Positions 9,465 through 19,338 of a DNA stretch of 64,000 nucleotides are shown here, in pieces (positions within the stretch are counted from its first letter, which is position 1; each line of letters opens with the position of its first letter). The stretch lies in the NCBI GenBank assembly GCA_028279185.1, contig JANQSS010000027.1:124001-188000 (forward strand). The letters are read 5' to 3'. This DNA comes from Saprospiraceae bacterium. GTDB taxonomy: Bacteria > Bacteroidota > Bacteroidia > Chitinophagales > Saprospiraceae. A model generated the notes under the pieces. It saw nothing but the letters and a program-made list of their open reading frames with translations. It ran no database searches and was not told the origin of the DNA. The translations under genes were made by a program, and so were the position numbers.

Positions 9465-9700
9465 TGATTTGATAAATGAGATTGAAGATTGAGTGGTAAG
9501 GGTTACATGGTGATAAATAGTCGTTCCAAAATGCTCTGCCACCCCCGATTTTTTATGTGCAAAAAACTCGATTAAAGATTATATTGAGATCTGTTTGCCC
9601 ATATTATGAACCTGCAAAATGGCTTTGTAATTGAACACCATTTTAATAGAGCGTGATAATATTATTATAAAATTCAAGCTCATAAAACCACATATTGCTC

Positions 9701-9721
9701 GTGCAATCCTTGCTATTGCAC
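9701..9721 (-). other. Hairpin overlapping the stop codon of the repeat-protein gene
   Basis: GTGCAAT and ATTGCAC form a perfect 7-bp stem with a 7-base loop, and the TAG stop (9713-9715) of the minus-strand gene lies within it. There is no T tract, so it is not a canonical terminator. It may be chance. Confidence 0.25.
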
Positions 9722-11482
9722 AGACAACGAAGCAGACTCTTGTGGAGTTTTGAGGTTTTTATGACCCCATGCTTCCGGATGCAAGTAGGTGCCTTTATGT
9801 TCATCATCTTTTTCAACCTCTACCTGTATTCTATTTTGATTGGCAAACGGATCCTGTCGTATTCCGGTCACTTGCCAGGAAATTTTGACATGTGCATCAC
9901 GACTTGCTATGACGAATTTATTGTCGGTTATTTCTTCTTTAATCATCACCGGTGAGAAACTCCCAATAGTGGTTAATTGATATCGAAAATCACGATTAAG
10001 GCTACAAAAATAGTCCGGCAGCGTAACTGTAGCAATTCCATTTTCATTCGTAAGAACATTGCCATTGTATACGTTCATCATATCAGGACTTTCAACGAAT
10101 GAATGATACAAATATTTATTTGTCGGATCCAAAGGATGATCGATTTTGAATGATCCAGATCCTTTTGATAACATGCCTACTATGTTTGCGTCTGACAGGC
10201 CATTTATATCTCCCCAGGCACTGAGCTTTCCTCGTGACACACATTCCATGGGAGACTCATACACTAATAAAATTGGTGTACCGTCGCTTTGTCGCACGAT
10301 TAAAATGTTATCATCATTATTATTTGCGTCCAGGGTTAAGTCAAGGTCGCCATTTGATGTAATACGGGCATGGCCACCGAAGCCCAAATCCGTTTTGCTA
10401 TCGTCCCCATGTGTGATAAATACAGTGGCCACGTTGGATGTTGGCGCATTGTGGAAATAACCAGCTCTGTTTGTTACGTCATGAACATGAATGCCATTAT
10501 GCCCCGCCGAAACATCAATAGCGTCATTACCGGGACTCGATATTTGTATTGCATCACCAGTTGAATTTTCAATTTTGAGCTGATTCTTAATGGTCGCATT
10601 TCCTGATTCAAAAATAGTGAAAACAGATTCATCTATTGAATTTATAATGTCAAAAGGATCACTGCTATTATTGTTGTCGTCCAAATGAAAATAATAGCCT
10701 CCTTTGCTTGTAATTCTAGCATGTCCCGATATTTCCAAATCCATATTTGAATCATTCCCACTTTTAATATACAATGCTGATGCCGACGAAGTGTTTGCAT
10801 TCGAAAAGTAACCAGCATGAGACCCTGCATTCAGCACACGGATACCATCTGCGCCACTGCCAGTAATTTCCAGGCCGTCTTCACCTGAATTATTAATTAG
10901 CATTCCATCGGTACCCGCGTTTGATGATAATACTCCAATAAATGTCGGATCACTTATATTAATTCCATGAAGACCGGCATTATTTATTTGAAGCCCCAAT
11001 TGTGCAGGTGTAAATATGGTTATGCCATTGTCAAGGGCATCTGAGATGATTACTCCAGTACCTGTGGGGCCATCAATGACTAAACCAGTACTTGCAGATT
11101 GTATAAAGACACCTGAGTTTTGAGAATTCAATATTCGAATACCGTCATTTACTGAATTGTTGATGACCAGTCCGTTGCCCTGAGGATTAGAAACCGCGAT
11201 CCCATCGAGACCGGCATTCGCAACCAACAGCCCGTTGAACATCGGGTCCGAAACATTTATACCATGTAGACCGGCATTGTTGATCTGTAAACCAAAATTA
11301 GCTGGATTGAGTAGCGTAATACCATTGTCGGCTGACGAATCCACAAATATTCCATTACCCCCATTTGAATTATCAATTAACAGACCCAGTTGGCCGGGTG
11401 TACCGTCTACGGTTATTTGCTGAGCTGACACAATTGTGATCAAAAATGAAAAAATCATTGCCGAAGAAATATAATATTTCAT
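9713..11482 (-). CDS. Exported repeat protein with beta-helix-like GxxI repeats and a conserved C-terminal domain
   Basis: The 589-residue protein has a signal peptide ending near IVSAQQ. Residues about 24-225 consist of short units of about 11-12 residues with the pattern GLxIxNAGxxGI. Two longer, similar units of about 110 residues follow, each with AGYFxNAxTS, a GHARITS motif and an LDxNNN stretch. The last 150 residues (KYLYHSFVESPDMMNVYNGN ... SWQVTGIRQDP ... GTYLHPEAWG) are a C-terminal domain I recognise from many large Bacteroidota repeat proteins. No T9SS tail is visible. It is probably a surface or envelope fibre. Function unknown. Confidence 0.8.
   Translation of the reverse strand: MKYYISSAMIFSFLITIVSAQQITVDGTPGQLGLLIDNSNGGNGIFVDSSADNGITLLNPANFGLQINNAGLHGINVSDPMFNGLLVANAGLDGIAVSNPQGNGLVINNSVNDGIRILNSQNSGVFIQSASTGLVIDGPTGTGVIISDALDNGITIFTPAQLGLQINNAGLHGINISDPTFIGVLSSNAGTDGMLINNSGEDGLEITGSGADGIRVLNAGSHAGYFSNANTSSASALYIKSGNDSNMDLEISGHARITSKGGYYFHLDDNNNSSDPFDIINSIDESVFTIFESGNATIKNQLKIENSTGDAIQISSPGNDAIDVSAGHNGIHVHDVTNRAGYFHNAPTSNVATVFITHGDDSKTDLGFGGHARITSNGDLDLTLDANNNDDNILIVRQSDGTPILLVYESPMECVSRGKLSAWGDINGLSDANIVGMLSKGSGSFKIDHPLDPTNKYLYHSFVESPDMMNVYNGNVLTNENGIATVTLPDYFCSLNRDFRYQLTTIGSFSPVMIKEEITDNKFVIASRDAHVKISWQVTGIRQDPFANQNRIQVEVEKDDEHKGTYLHPEAWGHKNLKTPQESASLSVQ
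10808..11413 (-). repeat. Tandem short-repeat region of the exported beta-helix-like protein
   Basis: The translated units alternate small hydrophobic and Asn/Gly positions. The block LGLQINNAGLHGIN(V/I)SDP occurs twice, about 110 residues apart, pointing to internal duplication. At DNA level the copies are diverged, so this is a protein repeat and not a CRISPR-like or perfect satellite repeat. Confidence 0.75.
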
Positions 11483-11859
11483 GATTATACTTTTACATAT
11501 TCAATAAATGGAACCAATAAAAATAAGTAAAATTTTATTTACGTTTTTATACGAACAACTGGTAATCGGTTGATCTGTTGGAATACGATGTGGACTAATT
11601 CAACAATAAGTTCGCAGTAATGGTATGAAATTTACATCTGCTTGTTCTTTCAATTTATTCCACCTTAAAATAGATAAAAACAGCAAACTGCTTACTGGAT
11701 AAATTGAGTAAAGAAGCAGCTCGCATAGAATCGGTATTCTTTCGTCATATGCGTTAACAGCTCAAGGTCTTAAGGCTTGACGGACTGAATGGGCTCGATC
11801 TTCAGCATACTTCCTTTCTTATATTATTTCTTACTTTCATGGTACATCCTTAAAAGTAT
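11483..11859. other. Intergenic region between two divergent exported-protein genes
   Basis: This 377-base AT-rich stretch must contain the promoters of both neighbours. It holds a weak interrupted palindrome, TCAAG ... CTTGA around a central CTTAAG (11762-11780). I found no reading frame worth calling, no RNA gene and no full TAnnTTTG box at a convincing distance from either start. Confidence 0.6.
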
Positions 11860-14800
11860 ATGTATATGTCAAGGTCATACCTACTTGTATTTATATTACT
11901 GACAATCAGTGGCTTTTCAAAGTTAATAGCCCAGAGTTGCGTACCGCTATCAATCAGCTGTCCATCCGATGTCACGATAACAGCTGATCCTGGAGCATGT
12001 GGTGAAGTTTTCGATTATGTCGTTTCTGTGAATGGAGATTGCCCTTTGCAGTCTATGGTTCAGACAGATGGCACAGGACTTACTTCGGGCAGCGAATTCC
12101 CTATAGGCACAACACTTCAATCCTGGATGTCAACAGACAGTATGGGTAATACGTCATCTTGCGATTTTTTGCTCACGATATTAGAATTTCCAAATCCGAT
12201 CACCGATGATGCGTGCAATGCGAATATTAACCTGTCTCCGGATATGGATTGTGAAGTGCTGGTAACAGCAGATATGGTATTGGAAGGTGGTCCTTATGGA
12301 TGCTACGATAATTATATTGTGACCTTAACGACCCAATCTGGGACTCCAATTCCAAATCCAATTACAGCAGATTATATTGGGCAAACGATTATCGCTTCAG
12401 TGCAGGATCCTTCGGGAAACTCATGCTGGGGGTTCATCCATTATGAAGATTACATAATCACACCATTACAGTGCGGATCCTACGATGTAAACTGCCGAAA
12501 TGAAACAGAACCAAGCACTGATCCATTAGATTCGATTCCATTCCCTATTCCATCGGGATTTGTAATAACACCGGCTCAAGGTGTTGGGCCATTTGTTGTG
12601 CAGGACTATGATAATTGTGGGGATATTCAACTCAGTTATACAGACAATATTATTGAAATTGATTGTAGTCTGGGAGGTCCATATACACGAACCATTTATA
12701 GGACGTGGACGGCGACCGACAATCAAGCAAATACAACGACATGTGTTGACACAATTAATTTACGAATTCCGACTTTGTCCAATTCTAATTTTTTTCCAAA
12801 TCGGAATGGTACGGATGCACCTTCCATATTATGCAGTGGCAACTGGGATGCAAACAATGACGGCATTCCGCAACCAGATGAAATTGGAGATGTACTTAAT
12901 ATGAATTGCGATTTGTGGGGAAGTTATTCCGACATTATTCATGAATTGACTTGCGGAGTTATCATAGATAGAGAATGGGAAATTGTAAATATGTGCACCG
13001 GAGAATTTATTACATTTTTTCAGCAAATTAGATTGGAGGACGATGAAGCCCCGGAAATAAATTGTGAGCCAGAACTGTTTGGATCAACAAACCTATATGA
13101 TTGCGAAGCTACATATCATGTTCCTCATCCCTATATAGATGATGGCTGTTCTTCTGTATCCTATACCGTCTCCTCTACCGACGGCGATGTGTTAAATATT
13201 GGTACTACAGAAAATCCACACTATATAATATCCAATTTACCTATAGGATCACATACCTTAACGTTCACCGCAATCGATGGCTGTGGGAATCAATCGTCTT
13301 GTACAAGCGAATTGATAATTGAAGATTTGGTTCCCCCTCTTATCAATTGTGAAAATAACCTGACTATACACTTAGGAGCAGGTCAAGATTATGTAGATGT
13401 AGATGATTTATTGGTGTTTGTATCGGATCCTTGTGGCGTGAATTCTGCTCAATTGCGTCGTGTTGTTCAAGGGTCTTGTGATGGGACATCAGTGGATGAT
13501 TTGCAATGGCACGATGTTGAAACATTTTGTTGTGAAGAGGCAGGACAATCCATCTTAATCGAGGTAGGTGTGTGGGACGTTCATGGAAATTTGTCGACTT
13601 GTATTGCCAGTGTCTTGGTCGAAAGCAACGTTGCTCCATCGCTGACATGTCCTCCTGATATTACGGTTAGCTGTTCATTTGTTTTTGACTTGAATGATTT
13701 ATCCATATTTGGATCAGTTGTTGACAATATTGATGATGTCGAAGATATTTATATCGATGATCAGGATTACATAGAACATTGTAAAGGACAAACGTATAAC
13801 GGTCCTAAAAAATGGGGGCACGACGGCTTGGTGCTGAGTGATTGTCCATTCTCCATTTCGGAAGAATATTCAATAAATACGGTTTGTGGAAGAAGTGTTT
13901 TTGAAAATGGAACCTACTTACCTGCTATAACGAGAGAATTTATAATCAGCAATGAAGGTGGGGTAATTACTTCTTGTGTTCAAAATATATTTATTGTTGA
14001 TTGTAATTCTCAAGCCTCAGAAATTATTTGGCCACCGGATGTCGTGATTGATGCCTGTGTAGGTGGCTCTATTGATCCGGACTACACGGGAATCCCGGAG
14101 CTGGTGCCGGGAGCATGTGACGAATTATGGAGCGCATATCAGGACGAGGATGCTCCAGTAAACGGAGATACGTGCCGCCACATCTTACGACATTGGTATG
14201 TCATCAGCAGGTGCCCCATGTCGAGTGATTCTTTTTTAGGCGAGTACGATCAAAATATTTACATCATAAAATCCGATGAGATTCAGTTAATTAATTGTAT
14301 CGATTCAATTAGTAATGAGGGAGACTCGCTTTGCCTATTAAATCCAAATAATGGTTGCGAAATATCAATTGACATTCCCACTCCTGATGTGATAGACTGT
14401 GATTCGTCCACCGTTTTATCGTGGGAAATTGACTTTGACTTTAATAATAATACAGGATTCATTTCAGATGAAAGCGGGGCCGGGATGCTACCCGATTATT
14501 TTCCATTTGGTCAACATGTTATTCGCTGGATAGCATCAGATATGTGTGGAAATACGGCAACATGCGAGACGATCGTAGAACTCATAGATTGTGAACCCCC
14601 GCTCGCCATGTGTGATGAAATTGAAATTCAGGTATTTCAGGATTCGACCGGTATTACTGTGTTTACGGAAGATATTGCAGGCAATAGTATGGACAATTGC
14701 GGTGATGTTGATGCGCTGTTTTTGATTTGTGAGGAAGTCTCCTTCGAAACGTTGTTATATGGGCATATCGACTCGAATTTGATTATTATTGATACAAACA

Positions 14801-16626
14801 CAGCCGAAGTTATTAAAATCACTAAAATAAAAAATATGCGAGGTAGACAGTTAGGGAGGTTACAATATATCAATAGTGCTGGTGCTTTTTTCACGATACT
14901 AAATGGACATCCTTCTCTACCTGAAAGACCTTCACTTGCCAAGATTGACATGGAAGGGAACTTGGTAGTCGTAGGAGAACTTCGCTACGAATTGGACACA
15001 GCAGAAATATTTTTTACAGAAGGGGAACATTACGTAAGGGAACTTGATAAATTAATAATTGGAGGTAGTACTATTAATGGTGGTAATAGATCGCAAACTT
15101 TGTTTTCGATTGATTACACAACTGGTTTTGTGTTAGAAACGTACGATTTTTCTCACAAGTCCGGCGTTGACTTCGATCATTTATCCTGGGTTGATGGAAA
15201 GCTGTTTGCAAGTGACCATGTCCAAAATATAGGAATGATTTTTAGCAGCGTTGATCTTACAGTACCAGATCCAACATTGCAATTTGAATTTAGTGTTGAC
15301 GATAGAATTATTTCAGATTTCGCTGTTTGCGACAACATGTTGTTTGCCAGAGAGGAAAGAGAACTTATAAAAATTGATCCTATTAATGAAACTATTGTTA
15401 GGGTTGGCTCTTTACCAACCGAAACTGAGTTTAATGGAAATTTAGTGAATGGAATGTCATTTGTTAAAATTCCTAACGACTCATGTCTTTTGACAAATTC
15501 GCTGGTGATGACTTGTGATGATATTAATAATTACATGGACACGGTAGAATATACAATTGTGGTATTTGACGCGGCCGGTAATACAGACACCTGCTCTGGT
15601 ACTTTTGTCGTTTCGGATTCGAATGAAACGTGCACGGAAGAACAATGTGAATTTATTTACACCATTAATACGGGTGGCGACTTCACGGCTATTAACACTA
15701 CAACTGGTGAATTTCAATTAGTGGTCAGTACAGGCGTAACTACAGGTACCAACGCTGTAGCAGTCAATGCGGAAATGGGGATTGGATATTTTGGATCATT
15801 ACAAACAGTTTATTGGGTAAATCTGGAGGATGGCACATTTGGAATCGTGGGTAATATTGGTGTACCGGGTTCATTATCCGCGGCAGCGGCTTCTTTTTGG
15901 AATGGCCACTTATATCTCGGACCTGAGACGGCCAATCAAATAGATGATATTTTTAGAGTGCCAATTGGCGCTGACGGCAAGAGCTTCGATGGACCACTGG
16001 TTAATTTAACCAATGGCAGTGTACCAACCGGAAATTTTGGAGATTTTGTAGTACTCGAAGGCGGTCTCGACAACGAGCGCATGCTCATGTCCATTTACAA
16101 TAATATTAATGCCAATAATATTTTGGAATACAATACTAATACGAATACGTTCACCGTACTGTCCGTGATTCCTTCCGGTTCTTCATCACAAATAACCATT
16201 GATAATGTCGGAAATATTTGGTACTACGACAATGCGACTAACATGTTGGGATTTCTGGATCCAAATACCGGCGTAGTCTCGGGACAAAACAATGTCCCGC
16301 TTACGATTACTGATCTCGGGCGCTCTTATTGCCCCCAAAGTATGTCATCAATTTATGATTATCAGGCAGAGAATATCAAATTATTTCAAAACCGACCAAA
16401 TCCATTTACAGAAGAAACATACATAGATTTTTATCTCGAAAGAAATGCGGATGTACGTCTTATTATTTGGTCTGTTGAAGGTCGAGTTCTACATGAATCG
16501 AAGATAGAGGGATATCAGGGTTTGAATTCGGTGAGATTTTCGAACGCTATACCTCCAGGCGTGTATACATACCAAATAATTTCAGGACAATCGATTGGAA
16601 CGAATCAGATGATAAAAGTCGAGTAA
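11860..16626 (+). CDS. Giant secreted HYR-repeat / propeller protein with T9SS type A sorting domain
   Basis: The 1588-residue protein begins with a signal peptide (SYLLVFILLTISGFSKLIAQS). Residues about 27-950 are a cysteine-rich series of HYR and related Ig-like domains, with motifs such as SCPSDVTI, DGCGNQSSC and SDMCGNTATC. Residues about 962-1208 look like a propeller inserted in an HYR domain whose second half resumes with FDAAGNTDTC. A second propeller-like block spans about 1263-1485. The last 80 residues (NIKLFQNRPNPF ... PPGVYTYQI ... QMIKVE) are a type A T9SS sorting domain. It is expected on the cell surface or outside the cell. The ligand is unknown. Confidence 0.85.
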   Translation: MYMSRSYLLVFILLTISGFSKLIAQSCVPLSISCPSDVTITADPGACGEVFDYVVSVNGDCPLQSMVQTDGTGLTSGSEFPIGTTLQSWMSTDSMGNTSSCDFLLTILEFPNPITDDACNANINLSPDMDCEVLVTADMVLEGGPYGCYDNYIVTLTTQSGTPIPNPITADYIGQTIIASVQDPSGNSCWGFIHYEDYIITPLQCGSYDVNCRNETEPSTDPLDSIPFPIPSGFVITPAQGVGPFVVQDYDNCGDIQLSYTDNIIEIDCSLGGPYTRTIYRTWTATDNQANTTTCVDTINLRIPTLSNSNFFPNRNGTDAPSILCSGNWDANNDGIPQPDEIGDVLNMNCDLWGSYSDIIHELTCGVIIDREWEIVNMCTGEFITFFQQIRLEDDEAPEINCEPELFGSTNLYDCEATYHVPHPYIDDGCSSVSYTVSSTDGDVLNIGTTENPHYIISNLPIGSHTLTFTAIDGCGNQSSCTSELIIEDLVPPLINCENNLTIHLGAGQDYVDVDDLLVFVSDPCGVNSAQLRRVVQGSCDGTSVDDLQWHDVETFCCEEAGQSILIEVGVWDVHGNLSTCIASVLVESNVAPSLTCPPDITVSCSFVFDLNDLSIFGSVVDNIDDVEDIYIDDQDYIEHCKGQTYNGPKKWGHDGLVLSDCPFSISEEYSINTVCGRSVFENGTYLPAITREFIISNEGGVITSCVQNIFIVDCNSQASEIIWPPDVVIDACVGGSIDPDYTGIPELVPGACDELWSAYQDEDAPVNGDTCRHILRHWYVISRCPMSSDSFLGEYDQNIYIIKSDEIQLINCIDSISNEGDSLCLLNPNNGCEISIDIPTPDVIDCDSSTVLSWEIDFDFNNNTGFISDESGAGMLPDYFPFGQHVIRWIASDMCGNTATCETIVELIDCEPPLAMCDEIEIQVFQDSTGITVFTEDIAGNSMDNCGDVDALFLICEEVSFETLLYGHIDSNLIIIDTNTAEVIKITKIKNMRGRQLGRLQYINSAGAFFTILNGHPSLPERPSLAKIDMEGNLVVVGELRYELDTAEIFFTEGEHYVRELDKLIIGGSTINGGNRSQTLFSIDYTTGFVLETYDFSHKSGVDFDHLSWVDGKLFASDHVQNIGMIFSSVDLTVPDPTLQFEFSVDDRIISDFAVCDNMLFAREERELIKIDPINETIVRVGSLPTETEFNGNLVNGMSFVKIPNDSCLLTNSLVMTCDDINNYMDTVEYTIVVFDAAGNTDTCSGTFVVSDSNETCTEEQCEFIYTINTGGDFTAINTTTGEFQLVVSTGVTTGTNAVAVNAEMGIGYFGSLQTVYWVNLEDGTFGIVGNIGVPGSLSAAAASFWNGHLYLGPETANQIDDIFRVPIGADGKSFDGPLVNLTNGSVPTGNFGDFVVLEGGLDNERMLMSIYNNINANNILEYNTNTNTFTVLSVIPSGSSSQITIDNVGNIWYYDNATNMLGFLDPNTGVVSGQNNVPLTITDLGRSYCPQSMSSIYDYQAENIKLFQNRPNPFTEETYIDFYLERNADVRLIIWSVEGRVLHESKIEGYQGLNSVRFSNAIPPGVYTYQIISGQSIGTNQMIKVE

Positions 16627-16642
16627 ATATAGCAGGATTTAG

Positions 16643-16680
16643 AATCGCCCATTTCATGAAGTACTAAATGGGCGATTTTA
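16643..16680 (+). terminator. Rho-independent terminator after the HYR protein gene
   Basis: AATCGCCCATTT and AAATGGGCGATT form a 12-bp stem with an 11-base loop, followed by TTTTAAATTTG. It lies 16 bases after the stop codon. The flanking A/T bases allow weak reverse function. Confidence 0.85.
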
Positions 16681-16818
16681 AATTTGTTAGTCGTTTTTAT
16701 TCTAATCGTTGTGAAACATGATGCTTCAAGATCATTTTCTTCGAATGAGAGACTCTTTACTAGTGTCAATTAAAATTAGCATGGAAGAAATCCGCAGGAT
16801 TGACACTGTTTACTAATT

Positions 16819-17667
16819 CTAAAACGGAATCAACACAAATCCAACGCTAAGCGGTGTGACCTTATAGCCATTGTTTTTATTCTCTTGAAATAATTCATTC
16901 AAGGCTAGTGTCGCATATAAATTGATTCCACTGAAACCTATTTCCGTTCGAAGTCCGTAACGCCATTTCGCAAGATTGAAGTCATCTTTCACTTTATCTT
17001 TATTGCCATCTAATTTTGTTTTAAAATTGGCGCCTAGGCGGGGTCCGCCATAGGCACCAACGTTGATATGAAACGAGCGATTTTTTTTGCGCGGTTTGGT
17101 TTCAAAGTTGAACATTACGGGCATGGTTAAATACGTTGCGCTGAGTCGGTTCTTTTTGAAATTAACACCTTCATGATAGGTGAATGTAGCCTGTGGAGAA
17201 TCCGCATCTAAAGTGACCGGATTATCGAACATATACTTGTGAAAATGAAATGTCAAACCCCATTTCAAATTGACAGCATGGTTGATAAGATTAATTCTTT
17301 GCTGAAATAGGTGGAGGTTAACATTGGTACTTTTCCAGGCATTAATTTCAAATGGATCTATACCATTTTCTAACGTATAATCATCATCCGATAATAATAC
17401 ATCAGTGCCCAGGTCCATTAATACCCACCGGGTTCGTACATTTTTATTTAAATCTGGATCACCGATTCGAACATTTATCGAGTCACCATGGTCGAATACC
17501 TGGATGCCTCCTTTACCAATTCGAACAACTGTCCCATCATTATCATTAATATAAATACCATCTTTGCCCACATGAACCGTATCGGTTTGAGCTAATAGTG
17601 CAGTGCTCAGTAAGATGCTTAAACTTATCATTAAATATTTCATCGTTCTTTTTTTTACAATTTTCAT
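16819..17667 (-). CDS. Outer-membrane beta-barrel-type protein of an ECF sigma operon
   Basis: The 282-residue protein has a signal peptide (MKYLMISLSILLSTALLAQ, preceded by an optional eight-residue leader; the second ATG is at 17643). A short repeat segment (HVGKDGIYIND, RIGKGGIQV) follows, then about 200 residues with alternating hydrophobicity and aromatic strand ends, closing with SVGFVLIPF, a typical barrel C-terminus. It resembles PorT/opacity-type porin families. The gene begins 12 bases after the anti-sigma gene. I infer that the barrel takes part in the same signalling pathway, because at 46285-47922 a barrel is fused to an anti-sigma-like protein. Confidence 0.72.
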   Translation of the reverse strand: MKIVKKRTMKYLMISLSILLSTALLAQTDTVHVGKDGIYINDNDGTVVRIGKGGIQVFDHGDSINVRIGDPDLNKNVRTRWVLMDLGTDVLLSDDDYTLENGIDPFEINAWKSTNVNLHLFQQRINLINHAVNLKWGLTFHFHKYMFDNPVTLDADSPQATFTYHEGVNFKKNRLSATYLTMPVMFNFETKPRKKNRSFHINVGAYGGPRLGANFKTKLDGNKDKVKDDFNLAKWRYGLRTEIGFSGINLYATLALNELFQENKNNGYKVTPLSVGFVLIPF

Positions 17668-17679
17668 AATAACCTCATA

Positions 17680-18753
17680 TTATTTAGCGGTTGCAAGTGC
17701 TTCCGGAATAAGTGAGTTTTTTAAATCTTCCTTTGTCAAGCCGGCAAATGACTCAGGAATAAAATTTTTGAATGAGAATTTTCGTTTCTTTTTATTTTCG
17801 GGATCAACGGCCGCTACGATTGTTTCGTCGTCATTTTCCACAGGTACAATAATTGGAATGTCCACAGTTTTATTTGATAGCGGGTCTTTACCCGTAATTT
17901 GCGTTAATATCTTTGGGTCACCTTGAGCCTTCAAAGGTGCAACGGATTCATCCGTCAGTACTAGTTGAAGGTCCGTTTCACTTGGTACATTCACTTGAGC
18001 AACTGGATGATCCTTTTTCATCTTTTCGTCCTTGCTTTCCTTTTTTTCGTCTTTTTCATGCATTCGTAGTACGTCGTGTACATGTTTAGTATCATGTGAT
18101 TTGTTCCTTGCCTTATCATCATCAGGTTTTGTGCTAGCAGAATCATTTTTTCTTTCTGACCTATTCATTGTCTTCAAGTTGGACTTCACCATCGCTTGAT
18201 TCTTGCCAAACCTTTTTTCAGGAGATTTAGTCGATGCACTTGTAGGCTTTGATGACTTGTCATTATTTTTTGTTTTCGTTTCTGTAGACGAAAGAATTTT
18301 ATCTACTGCAACCTCACCTTTCTCAGTACTTATGGATGATTGGACATGATTTTCAGTATTTGGTGCGGCTGTTTTATTGATTTCTAATTTATTTTTTTCA
18401 TTAATAGTTGAATTCGTCGGCCTGGGTTGTACTTCCATGGATGTATTCGACTCAATTTTAGAATCCGTAACATATAGTGTTATTCCGGATAAACAAAAAA
18501 TCAATAAAAGTCCAAAAATGATTGATAGGCGTCGGGTGAAGAATGGTTTTCGAATTAAGGTTGCTTTGTTTGGGAATTCGATAGGCCGTGCTTCTAACGA
18601 GTATGAAAGCAGATCATTGATTTCCTCCTTAATAGTGGGGTTTTCTGCTAGAAAGGCTTCGAAGCTTGCCGTCAACTCTGGAGAGAGTACTCCTTCCAGA
18701 TAGTCCAGTGCAAAGGACTCATAATTGACTAATGTTACCGGTGTATTACTCAT
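17680..18753 (-). CDS. Membrane-spanning anti-sigma factor with Lys/Ser-rich periplasmic tail
   Basis: From the ATG at 18753 the protein has 357 residues. The N-terminal cytosolic part (ALDYLEGVLSPELTASFEAFLAENP) matches the short helical anti-sigma domain of Bacteroidota. A single transmembrane helix lies at about residues 76-96. The rest is periplasmic and unusually low in complexity, with a run of Lys, Ser, Thr, Asp and Glu at about 110-250. The start overlaps the sigma stop by eight bases, so translation is coupled. A GTG 45 bases upstream is less likely. It should hold the sigma factor inactive until an envelope signal arrives. Confidence 0.78.
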   Translation of the reverse strand: MSNTPVTLVNYESFALDYLEGVLSPELTASFEAFLAENPTIKEEINDLLSYSLEARPIEFPNKATLIRKPFFTRRLSIIFGLLLIFCLSGITLYVTDSKIESNTSMEVQPRPTNSTINEKNKLEINKTAAPNTENHVQSSISTEKGEVAVDKILSSTETKTKNNDKSSKPTSASTKSPEKRFGKNQAMVKSNLKTMNRSERKNDSASTKPDDDKARNKSHDTKHVHDVLRMHEKDEKKESKDEKMKKDHPVAQVNVPSETDLQLVLTDESVAPLKAQGDPKILTQITGKDPLSNKTVDIPIIVPVENDDETIVAAVDPENKKKRKFSFKNFIPESFAGLTKEDLKNSLIPEALATAK

Positions 18754-19237
18754 ACTGATTGACTTTAGAGATAATTGATTTAAGCGCCTTCCGGCCACGG
18801 AAAATGTAAACTTTCACCTGTGATTCACTTAGGCCAGTGATTTCTCCAATTTCTTGGTAGCTGTAGCCTTCATAATCACGGAGCAGTATGAGCGATCGAT
18901 GCATATCCGAGATTTTATTCAAGGCTTGATGCAAAAGGTCTTGCAACTCGAATTGGTGATTAACACTGGGCTGACGTGTTTCAACAGGTAGTGTTTCACT
19001 GTATTTCCGTGCTGTTTTTTGTTTTCGTATTAAGTCCATACACAAATTGTATGTTGATTTGAACAAATAATTGCGTGCCTCTTCGAATCTGACTTCTTTT
19101 CGCTTTTTCCATATTCTTTCGAATACTTCCTGTACGGCGTCCTCTGCTCCAAACTGGTCATTCAAGAGACGATATGCATATCGATATAGGTCGTCCGAGA
19201 CCTCTGTTACACACTGATTATATTCGCTCGTTTTCAT
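18746..19237 (-). CDS. ECF (sigma-70 family) RNA polymerase sigma factor
   Basis: The 163-residue protein has region 2 (YRYAYRLLNDQFGAEDAVQEVFERIWKKR and ARNYLFKSTYNLCMDLIRKQK) and region 4 (LHQALNKISDMHRSLILLRDYEGYSYQEIGEITGLSESQVKVYIFRGRKALK). This is the ECF layout without regions 1 and 3. I chose the ATG at 19237. The extended frame starts at a TTG. It heads an operon with a membrane anti-sigma factor and a beta-barrel protein. Confidence 0.93.
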   Translation of the reverse strand: MKTSEYNQCVTEVSDDLYRYAYRLLNDQFGAEDAVQEVFERIWKKRKEVRFEEARNYLFKSTYNLCMDLIRKQKTARKYSETLPVETRQPSVNHQFELQDLLHQALNKISDMHRSLILLRDYEGYSYQEIGEITGLSESQVKVYIFRGRKALKSIISKVNQYE

Positions 19238-19295
19238 GTGGCAATTGAATTCGCTCAATTCGTTTCTTAAGATACGGGTATGGGGTTAGAAAAGT

Positions 19296-19303
19296 TACAT
19301 TTG
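19296..19303 (+). promoter_or_regulatory. Candidate -7 box for uvrB
   Basis: TACATTTG is a full match to TAnnTTTG and ends 35 bases before the uvrB ATG. A -33 TTG is not obvious. Confidence 0.4.
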
Positions 19304-19338
19304 TCCTTGAACTATTTTATTATTGATTACATAGACGT

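Noticed and set aside
10808..11413. Repeated DNA resembling a CRISPR array
   Set aside because: The repeats are imperfect protein-coding units inside one frame, without constant repeats or unique spacers.
12526..15717. Minus-strand frames inside the giant HYR protein gene
   Set aside because: They have no coherent protein features and are shadows of the long plus-strand gene.
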